Shown here: piece by piece, positions 62,601-64,000 of the stretch
Numbering within the stretch: position 1 is the stretch's first letter
Layout of the letters: every line of letters starts with the position of its first letter
Origin: Doryteuthis pealeii
Taxonomy: Eukaryota > Mollusca > Cephalopoda > Myopsida > Loliginidae
Direction: 5' to 3'
NCBI GenBank assembly: GCA_023376005.1
Contig: CM042145.1
Coordinates: forward strand, 13,104,454-13,168,453
Length of the DNA stretch: 64,000 bases
Translations under genes and position numbers: made by a program
The notes under the pieces: generated by a model
Told to the model about the DNA's origin: nothing
What the model saw: only the letters and a program-made list of their open reading frames with translations
Database searches by the model: none

Positions 62601-63921
62601 ATCAAAAGAGATTCAATTTGTCTTTTAGGTTTTCCCTTCTTAAATCATGTCAAGGTCATCTTTTTTTTTTTTTTTCAGAGTTGCTGATTTTGTCTCTCTA
62701 CTGTCAGTGTCTGGTAATATACCTAGAATAACTTACCTCAAAGTCACAGACCAATAGAAAAAGATCCATATAAGCTGGATTATTACAAAGACTTTCTTTG
62801 CATCATTCAAACTCTTTTCTACCGTTTCCACTTTTTGATGTGTCGGTAGCAAGCTCATAATAAAGATGATGAGACAGAATACAGAGAAAGATAAATTCAT
62901 AACTTTTGTTTAATTGTTGTTTGCAAGGAAAGCATTCTGATCAGCCAGAGACAGGGTGTTATATACTCGTTCCTCATTGAGTACATAAACGGGGAGAGTC
63001 ATCTCGATTATATAATAGAGAGAGAGACAGTGAGATAGATTAGAGTAGATAGGAGATGATAGCGATGATTGTTCTTACTTTATTATTCTGCTTGCTTCTT
63101 CATCTTACTTGTCTGGCTGCCATCTTGTCTGGTTGATTTCTATTAAGGGTTGTTTTTTCTCTTCTTCGTTGATTCTTCTAGCTGGGCTGGACATTGCTTG
63201 TTTAATAATTTAATTAACAAACACAACAACTTGTGTGTTTCTTGATCAAGTTTTATTTCTTAATCCATGATTCCACCACAGGGAGAGACAGACCCGTCAG
63301 AGCTGACAATTGTGTCTGCACTCCTTCCAAGCCAGGTCGCATTTGCTAACTAAACTAACTTATTTTTCACGCATCTGTAATGGCATGTTTTTAAGGGTTC
63401 AAAAGGTTATTAACCGTCACAGTGTAATTTTCCATAGGGCCCTGTTATTTCTAATCTAACAGACCTTATTCAAACTACAGGGATGTTCATAAATTATGAC
63501 TGCTCATAAATTATGTAACAAGAGTTGGAACTCATCTCATAGTATATTAAGATCAACTTCATTTATCCAGGATGAAGATGTAACTAACTGTAAATAACAG
63601 AAGAAAAAAAATACTGAATATCAAATCTAATGCATTGTTTATACTTACAGCAATGAACAGAAAACAAGGTTCACATTTGCCACGGTATTTCTCCAAAGCC
63701 TCGACCCGTTCAGCTTTTGCCTAAGAATAGAAAGAAATGACTCATGAATTAATATTTTTGTGCTTTTTTGTTCAGTGAGTTGGTTGTTTATTTTGGACAG
63801 ATTGAATTGTTAGCAATCACTCAAAATTTGGTTTGAAGAGCCAACTAAAACAATGAACCTCTTCAAAGACAGAAATAAAGTTGTAACTAACTTTGGTGAA
63901 GGTCATCAAAGCCGAGTTGTG
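33095..63921 (-). CDS. NME8: NME8/TXNDC3-like thioredoxin-NDK protein gene, partial (10 exons seen)
   Basis: Gene-level entry. Joining the minus-strand exons 63892-63921, 63649-63720, 58905-59021, 56231-56285, 43133-43212, 40647-40739, 35916-36070 and 35522-35596 gives one uninterrupted frame of about 225 codons. Two more exons (about 35263-35377 and 33095-33237) continue it once small indels are allowed for. The order is the end of a thioredoxin fold, a glutamate-rich linker, a full NDK domain and the first half of a second NDK domain. This matches the TXNDC3/NME8 family, whose members are axonemal outer-dynein-arm components in cilia and sperm tails (family knowledge). The Trx active site lies upstream of the window. 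The 3' end is cut off by the fold-back at about 32.5 kb. NME9 has a similar front half but not the serial NDK domains, so NME8 is the better name. No promoter or polyadenylation site is in view. Confidence 0.88.
33389..33941. mobile_element. GGCATGTCA repeat family, copy with target-site duplications
   Basis: A roughly 555-bp element. One end has TTGGTTGGTTGG then ATTTTATGGCATGTCAACCC; the other ends near GAAGAGGTGCAGTCAGGGCT. The 11-bp direct repeat ATGGATCCTTG flanks it at 33378-33388 and 33942-33952. If the (TTGN)n end is the 3' tail of a retroposon, the element lies on the minus strand with an (AATC)-like tail. No open frame of note, so it is non-autonomous. Confidence 0.7.
34585..34830 (-). 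repeat. GC-richer structured repeat, longer copy
   Basis: The minus strand has GTGTCGATTCC and GGGATCGACGC pairing across a 20-bp loop region, with GAATGCCGAAGG between, then CCCACCCATGAGCTTTGG. Several short frames are open on both strands, but composition, not coding, explains that. The mirror is at 30310-30550. Confidence 0.6.
35263..35377 (-). CDS. NME8: NME8-like exon: end of NDK1 and start of NDK2, frameshifted
   Basis: After a CCCAG acceptor the minus strand encodes (R)ELAF, then phenylalanine/proline-rich FFPNLDVP, then in another frame QRLERTFALIRPDAYNLHK. These are the usual 'ELAFFFP' end of one NDK domain and the 'TLALIRPDA' start of the next. Extra single bases break the frame in this copy. 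The opposite-strand copy at about 29,694-29,827 lacks those extra bases but has errors elsewhere. Comparing both arms makes a continuous exon likely. The donor is unclear, near 35262. NDK2 has IRPD where NDK1 has IKPD. Confidence 0.8.
35522..35596 (-). CDS. NME8: NME8-like exon: NDK domain 1 active-site segment
   Basis: 75 nt with acceptor TTGCAG and donor GTATGT. It completes the split serine codon and encodes LRAKFGSNGYMNALHGSDGP followed by DSAV and a split arginine codon. The motif N-x-x-H-G-S-D, with the phosphorylated histidine of NDP kinases, is complete, so this domain could be catalytic. The intron before it is only 319 nt. A damaged inverted copy lies at 29468-29547. Confidence 0.96.
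35916..36070 (-). CDS. NME8: NME8-like exon: NDK domain 1, FMTSG segment
   Basis: 155 nt with acceptor TTGTAG and donor GTAAG. It enters in phase 0 and leaves with 2 nt of a serine codon. It encodes FFEDYIQFMTSGSSYVLVLS and then EEWRNKLGPSDVETAK..APD. These are the NDK hallmarks 'F..F..MTSGP..ALVL', 'W....GPT.P..A' and 'P.S'. The second glycine-proline of MTSGP is changed to GS here. A damaged inverted copy lies at 28970-29118 (149 nt). Confidence 0.96.
36250..36880. mobile_element. GGCATGTCA repeat family, inverted full-length copy
   Basis: Opposite orientation to 33389-33941: it starts near CAGCTGGGGCTGAAGAATAC and ends with GGGTTGGCATGCCATAAAAT and CCAACTAACTCAAACCAACC. A CTTCTGCA-like short direct repeat flanks it (about 36254 and 36884), a possible target duplication. 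The mirror copy is about 28170-28780. Confidence 0.65.
36990..37340. repeat. Interspersed repeat shared with 60040-60610
   Basis: CATATACTGCTTGTTCATGG, AACAATATGTGTAT, TGTATTCTTTCTT and GGTCCTTGGTGAGTG occur in the same order at 60060-60600. No product is recognised. The mirror copy is at about 27640-27960. Confidence 0.6.
37368..37530 (-). mobile_element. SINE-1 fragment lacking tRNA head
   Basis: The body (GGAGAGCTGACGGTAGGCATG on the minus strand) and the (TTTAC) tail are present, but the tRNA head is missing, as in a 5'-truncated retroposon. Its inverted palindrome copy is at about 27420-27600. Confidence 0.75.
38332..38620 (+). mobile_element. SINE-2, independent insertion
   Basis: The head GGTGTGCTTAGCATAACAGTTATTG is followed by the box-B-like GAGTTCAAATCCTGAATGAGG and the same body (GTTTGTATTTCACTTTGCAC, CTATGGGTAAATAG). 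It ends with CATCCTGCCCGTGGCAGAAG. The mirror copy is at about 26240-26520. Confidence 0.75.
39010..39800. other. GC-richer stretch with no recognised product
   Basis: Base composition is clearly less AT-rich than the surrounding intron, with CpG present and blocks such as CCTGCCACTAGGGGGCAAAT. The longest frames are short and on both strands. The mirror copy is at 25000-25810. It may be an old transposon or a regulatory element. Confidence 0.4.
40647..40739 (-). CDS. NME8: NME8-like exon: NDK domain 1, second segment
   Basis: 93 nt, 31 codons, phase 0 at both ends, acceptor TTTAAG and donor GTAAGT. It encodes MEEDGIEIIAQEERHLTEEE followed by AREFYSHLSEE. This aligns without gaps to the NDK segment 'I.EAGFEI....E..LT..EA..FY..H'. 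An inverted copy at 24053-24140 is 88 nt and frameshifted. The first ATG is not a start codon, since the exon continues an upstream frame through a good splice acceptor. Confidence 0.95.
40861..40990. mobile_element. GGCATGTCA family, short fragment
   Basis: (TTGA)n, TTTTAATGGCATGTCACCC, then the first 100 bp of the family. The mirror copy is near 23790-23935. Confidence 0.6.
42005..42067. repeat. Perfect 30-bp inverted repeat with 3-nt loop
   Basis: TTTTGTTCCATTTCTGTCCT at the outer end continues to CTAG, then GGA, then the exact complement. Its palindrome counterpart (about 22712-22775) shows the same hairpin with errors, so the feature was present before the fold-back. Confidence 0.85.
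43133..43212 (-). CDS. NME8: NME8-like exon: start of NDK domain 1
   Basis: 80 nt with acceptor TTGTAG and donor GTAAGT. It takes 2 nt to finish the codon split with the linker exon and leaves in phase 0. The exon encodes VTVAIIKPDMVQEGKVDEII, the typical first beta strand and helix of NDP kinases, including the conserved IKPD lysine that contacts the phosphate chain (family knowledge). The inverted copy of this exon should lie inside the N gap, so this is the only copy in the window. Confidence 0.95.
43471..43865. mobile_element. GGCATGTCA family, partial copy next to NDK1 exon
   Basis: TGATTTTAATGGTATGTCAA and CCCATCTAGGGTTATTTTATGC, then the TACCACTCTGGGTCAGAGGG module and GATGCAGTTTAGTGTCATAC. 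It ends near CAGCTCCACTGACAGGGCAG. Confidence 0.62.
45133..45197. repeat. Short tandem repeat, GGGAACCTTCTT unit
   Basis: Three to four units of about 18-21 bp (CTCGGGAACCTTCTTGAA). The minus strand is open and would read KKVPEFEKKVPKFKKVPES. The plus strand is open too, so coding is not shown. Block A copy 1166-1222. Confidence 0.7.
45271..45567. mobile_element. GGCATGTCA family, partial copy
   Basis: TTGATTAATTGATTTTTAAT then GGCATGTCAACC, followed by the conserved ATGGGACCCTAACTGGTACT and the CACTCCAAGTCAGAGTGGAC inverted repeat. It stops after about 300 bp. The block A copy is 1301-1600. Confidence 0.65.
47228..47510 (+). mobile_element. SINE-2, tRNA-like head GTGGTGTAATGGTTAT
   Basis: The head GTGGTGTAATGGTTATGATC is like box A of Val/Glu/Asp tRNAs, and AAGTTCAAATCATG lies where box B is expected. 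A body of about 200 bp ends near CATGCAGAGGGGTTGGTAAATA. Related sequences occur at 38332-38620, 51829-51975 and, inverted, 60830-61000. It is named only for this window. Confidence 0.72.
48130..48345 (+). mobile_element. I/Nimb-like LINE ORF2 C-terminal tail with C2H2 finger
   Basis: The plus strand encodes KDGLDTWLEKQ, then GAGTSTSSGTAFTCDICSRE and GLYSHRRRC, a CxxC..HxxxxC finger typical of the end of I/Nimb/Ingi-type LINE ORF2. Here a TGA stop replaces the Cys codon after SRE (48244); block A has the Cys. Only the last 70 or so codons are present. Confidence 0.75.
48560..48885 (-). mobile_element. Second I/Nimb-like LINE tail, convergent
   Basis: The minus strand gives LTMSEVSLAQHHEARRSRRK, then a GTSTSLGTAFTCDICG match to the plus-strand fragment, and then diverges. 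The two tails face each other 3' to 3', about 220 bp apart. Confidence 0.7.
49485..49722 (-). mobile_element. SINE-1, minus strand
   Basis: A second, independent SINE-1 insertion. On the minus strand it reads GGGTTAGCTCAATTGGTAGA (box A), GGTTCCTAGTTCGATCCC (box B, close to the pol III consensus), the GGAGCTGATGGTAGGTGTG body and a (TTTAC)n tail. Of the SINE-1 copies here it has the best preserved promoter boxes. Confidence 0.87.
50306..50355. repeat. TA-rich cruciform palindrome
   Basis: TCAGTCAGTTTATA and TATAAACTGACTGA flank a (TA)n core, so the whole stretch is self-complementary. The block A copy is 6330-6382, with one T inserted in the core. Confidence 0.85.
50410..50562 (+). mobile_element. 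SINE-3, Leu/Ser-tRNA-like head
   Basis: CAGTGGCCAAGGGGATAAG resembles box A of a class II tRNA, and GAGTTCGACCCTAGCC is a good box B. A short body (CACTGAAGAGGCGTGAAACA) follows and stops at a (TA)n tract. Whether this is a complete SINE or the head of a longer element is unclear. Confidence 0.6.
50568..50617 (+). repeat. (TA)n microsatellite
   Basis: About 25 TA units with one TT break. Block A has (TA)n at 6688-6712 preceded by about 105 bp of extra sequence. Confidence 0.85.
50870..51070. other. GC-richer stretch, possible old coding fragment
   Basis: The minus strand is open for about 60 codons in two overlapping frames, one reading GMAPFHITDGTFHGILQKAR. No splice sites of quality flank it and no family is recognised. 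Block A version 6960-7140, frames broken. Confidence 0.35.
51829..51975 (+). mobile_element. SINE-2, 3'-truncated copy
   Basis: CATCCATGGCATAATGGTTATCG, GAGTTCAAATCCTGAACAAG and the first half of the body. The block A version is at 7897-8042. Confidence 0.68.
52615..53250. mobile_element. LTR-like repeat, second copy
   Basis: Related to 62985-63540 by the same landmarks in the same order. The block A copy is about 8696-9310, and part is seen inverted at 21180-21519. Confidence 0.4.
54000..54450. other. GC-richer stretch with CpGs
   Basis: CpG-containing sequence (GCGCGCATGTAAAATC, GACGAGGGCAGTGACGT) unlike its flanks. The minus strand is open for 96 codons in block C but not in block A. No family is recognised. 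Copies at 10040-10430 and 20060-20410. Confidence 0.4.
54700..54840 (+). repeat. GC-richer structured repeat
   Basis: GCGTCGATC at 54713 pairs with GATAGACGC near 54792, and CCCCCTC pairs with GAGGGGG around a short loop inside. It then reads ACCACCCATGAGCTTT. It shares GGGAATGCCGA..GGAT.GACGC and CACCCATGAGCTTT with the minus strand of 34585-34830. Copies: 10740-10860, and 19670-19775 inverted. Confidence 0.6.
55300..55505. repeat. Purine-rich GA tract
   Basis: About 200 bp of almost pure A/G on the plus strand, (AGAGAG)n mixed with GAAAG. Block A copy 11320-11520, inverted copy 19020-19230. It makes long false ORFs (S/F/L-rich on one strand, K/E/R-rich on the other). Confidence 0.85.
55898..56137. 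mobile_element. Fold-back MITE with about 100-bp terminal inverted repeats
   Basis: TTGGACCATAT, CCTTTAGGCACCCC and TTTTTGATCTCGATTAAGAA at the left end are mirrored by TTCTTAATCGAGATCAAAAA, GGGGTGCCTAAAGG and ATATGGTCCAA at the right. CATTTACA..GTCAATATCCGGTTGT pairs with its complement closer in. About 240 bp, no coding capacity, nearly all of it stem. The superfamily is not recognised. Confidence 0.82.
56231..56285 (-). CDS. NME8: NME8-like exon: acidic linker between Trx and NDK1
   Basis: 55 nt with acceptor TTTCAG and donor GTCAGT. It enters in phase 0 and leaves with one base of a codon completed by the next exon at 43212. The 18 codons form a charged helix, DEVVELLAEKQAEIAE. The linker position and acidic character agree with the family, though the sequence itself is poorly conserved. 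Damaged copies lie at 12207-12257 and 18287-18337. The following intron is about 13 kb, the largest here. Confidence 0.75.
57415..57673 (+). mobile_element. SINE-1, tRNA-headed, full length
   Basis: The head is tRNA-like: box A TTTAGCTCAGTCGGTAGA, then box B-like GGTTCCTGGTTTAATATC, the RNA polymerase III promoter arrangement. A body with GAGCTGACGGTAGATGTGGC follows, and the tail is a short (TTTAC)n repeat at 57652-57672. About 255 bp. The tRNA-like part is too altered to be a working tRNA. Confidence 0.85.
58328..58700. mobile_element. GGCATGTCA family, partial copy
   Basis: (TTGA)n start, TTTCAATGGCATGTCAGCCC, then an internal tandem duplication of the GGGAGTATTGGTAATGT module (58568-58613). 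Block A copy 14190-14550, inverted copy 16000-16360. Confidence 0.62.
58905..59021 (-). CDS. NME8: NME8-like exon: end of thioredoxin domain and linker
   Basis: 117 nt, 39 codons, phase 0 at both ends, acceptor TTCTAG and donor GTAAGG. It starts GGSLVNVIRGAKSPLL, the last beta strand and helix of the Trx fold in TXNDC3/TXNDC6 proteins, and ends in a charged helix with EQEHKVLNGE. Two broken copies of this exon exist in the window, at 14731-14843 (same strand) and 15704-15810 (opposite strand). Both have base losses; only this copy keeps the frame and both splice sites. Confidence 0.92.
59157..59235. repeat. Tandem duplication of about 43 bp
   Basis: TTTGGTTGTTCCTTGGTGTC and TTTGGTTGTTCCTTAGTG follow each other, each leading to GTGTTGGGTA. 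Block A shows the same pair in weaker form at 14977-15040. Confidence 0.65.
60040..60610. repeat. Interspersed repeat shared with 36990-37340
   Basis: CACATACTGCTTGTCCATGG, AACAATATGTTTATA, TGTATTCTTTCTT, then after about 300 bp TGATATATCACAGATAT and GGTCCATGGTGAGTGAGGAC. Confidence 0.6.
60830..61000 (-). mobile_element. SINE-2 body fragment
   Basis: On the minus strand it matches the SINE-2 body (CTACTTCAGC..AGTAGGGCAAACTGGGTTCT) and 3' end (CATCCTGCCAGTGGCAGAG). The tRNA head is missing. Confidence 0.65.
61424..61451 (+). repeat. (GATG)/(ATG)n microsatellite
   Basis: Nine uninterrupted ATG units at the end of the LINE tail array; probably its tail or target. Confidence 0.9.
61452..61637 (-). 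mobile_element. R4/Dong-like LINE, third truncated 3' end
   Basis: A third copy of the same 3' end (GTCCTGGAGAACAGAGGAGA on the minus strand), ending against a (CATC)n tract at 61424-61451. Confidence 0.75.
61672..61890 (-). mobile_element. R4/Dong-like LINE, second truncated 3' end
   Basis: A second copy of the last 200 bp or so (GTCCTGGAAACCTGAGGAGA on the minus strand), ending in a TAA-type tail at 61636-61670. It sits directly in the tail region of the copy above. Confidence 0.78.
61904..62660 (-). mobile_element. R4/Dong-like LINE 3' end, degraded
   Basis: On the minus strand, broken frames give CGDEGQMVNHIIRECSKLA (the zinc-knuckle of REL-endonuclease LINEs, second Cys pair altered), then HDWVGKMIHWELFKRLKRDH, TTKWCMHKPKSVLENETHKT, VIPADDRMKIK and DLTRELK. 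The 3' UTR carries LEESWRFEETCCHSD, a frameshifted form of the usual LETRGDLLSLR-type end. A TAA tail lies at 61891-61903. This is the C-terminal part of a non-LTR reverse transcriptase with a restriction-like endonuclease; stops and frameshifts show it is dead. The R2/R4/Dong/Rex6 group is certain enough; the exact clade is inferred from the TAA tail. Confidence 0.8.
62985..63540. mobile_element. LTR-like repeat
   Basis: Shares with 52615-53250 the landmarks TATATAATAGAGAG, CTTGATCAAGTTTTATT and ACAGGGAGAGAC, and a TAACTAAACTAACT end. On the minus strand CTTGATCAAG follows AATAAAA, a polyadenylation-like signal, and a TATATAA box is present. That could suit a solo LTR, but no TG..CA ends or target duplications are clear. 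Confidence 0.4.
63649..63720 (-). CDS. NME8: NME8-like exon: thioredoxin fold, cis-proline segment
   Basis: This exon of 72 nt (24 codons, phase 0 at both ends) has acceptor TTAG and donor GTAAGT. It encodes LEKYRGKCEPCFLF, the very conserved TXNDC3/TXNDC6 segment around the thioredoxin cis-proline (the P of CEP) and the following beta strand. It is present only once in the window, because it lies beyond the end of the duplicated block at 59361. It joins in frame to 58905-59021 to give FLFIA-GGSLVNVIRGA, as in family members. Confidence 0.9.
63892..63921 (-). CDS. NME8: NME8-like exon: 30-nt microexon in thioredoxin fold
   Basis: Ten codons read HNSALMTFTK. The segment is preceded by a strong pyrimidine tract and CAG, and followed by GTTAGT as donor. 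The phase is 0 on both sides, so it joins directly to the next exon. Aligned to the family it covers the stretch 'LLHFA.A' just before the ADxxxxLEKYRGKCEP segment, and the LMTF residues sit where that strand is expected. A 171-nt intron separates it from the next exon. It is short, so the call rests on splice sites, phase and a weak family match together. The next 5' exon is not in the window. Confidence 0.55.
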
Positions 63922-64000
63922 CTGAAAAAAATCCATTGTTAATTTCTTCTTTTTTTTTTAAGTAACATTTTATTTTGAATTATTCATCTAAAAGAAATTT

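Larger units (their letters stand above)
59022..63648 (-). other. Intron between thioredoxin exons
   Basis: A 4.6-kb intron. The first 340 bp are shared with block A and include a tandem duplication of about 43 bp (59157-59235, 'TTGGTTGTTCCTT..GTGTTGGGTA'). 59362-60800 is single-copy here apart from a piece of the 60.0-60.6 kb repeat family. Then come a SINE fragment (60830-61000), the R4/Dong-like LINE tails (61452-62660) and an LTR-like repeat (62985-63540). No exon is recognised. Confidence 0.7.

Noticed and set aside
62721..62758. Possible 38-nt exon (TCCAG acceptor, GTAAGT donor) on the minus strand
   Set aside because: It would shift the frame between two exons that already join in phase 0 (FLFIA to GGSLV); probably chance splice-like signals.
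1..64000. CRISPR array or bacterial operon
   Set aside because: No regularly spaced direct repeats, no ribosome-binding-site-led ORFs; exons, SINEs and LINEs show an animal genome.

Overview
The window is animal genomic DNA: very AT-rich, low in coding density, split into spliceable exons with GT..AG borders, and full of tRNA-derived SINEs, LINE 3' ends and microsatellites. The LINE tails (an I/Nimb-like C-terminal zinc finger and an R4/Dong-like 3' end) and SINE heads fit a lophotrochozoan, perhaps a snail or bivalve; that placement is inference. There are no operons, rRNA genes, CRISPR arrays or long bacterial-type ORFs, and most short ORFs here are chance or repeat-derived.

One real gene is recognised. 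It lies on the minus strand, enters at about 63.9 kb and runs down to about 33.1 kb. Ten exons can be read: the end of a thioredoxin fold (63892-63921, 63649-63720, 58905-59021), a linker (56231-56285), a first nucleoside diphosphate kinase (NDK) domain (43133-43212, 40647-40739, 35916-36070, 35522-35596), and the start of a second NDK domain (about 35263-35377 and 33095-33237). The exon phases join without a break through the first eight exons. Trx plus serial NDK domains is the layout of TXNDC3/NME8, the ciliary outer-dynein-arm protein known as IC1 in sea urchin sperm. The 5' exons with the Trx CxxC site and the 3' exons are outside the readable sequence.

The overall layout is the main surprise. 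Block A (1 to about 15168) is a direct near-copy of block C (43967-59361). At about 15.2-15.3 kb the sequence folds back, and 15336-21519 is the inverted copy of about 8.9-15.2 kb. After a 100-N gap, 21620 to about 32430 is the inverted copy of about 32703-43108, with a second fold-back at about 32.5 kb. The window therefore reads forward, reverse, forward through one locus. The gap falls exactly where about 9.7 kb of the inverted copy should be. Exons are intact in block C and the right arm but carry scattered single-base indels in the other copies. I read this mainly as an assembly product (hairpin or unsplit-adapter long reads and/or two unmerged haplotypes); a true duplication-inverted triplication is the less likely alternative. 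Block A also carries about 105 bp that block C lacks, plus substitutions, so A and C may be two haplotypes.

Only 32703-64000 should be used as the working reference for this locus, and even there 33.1-35.4 kb contains small errors that the other arm corrects. The rest of the window is intronic repeat: three tRNA-headed SINE-like families, a roughly 560-bp retroposon-like family with target-site duplications, an I/Nimb-like LINE tail pair, a nested R4/Dong-like LINE tail array at 61.45-62.66 kb, a fold-back MITE, a possible LTR fragment family, a structured GC-richer repeat, a perfect 30-bp hairpin and TA-rich cruciform sequences.
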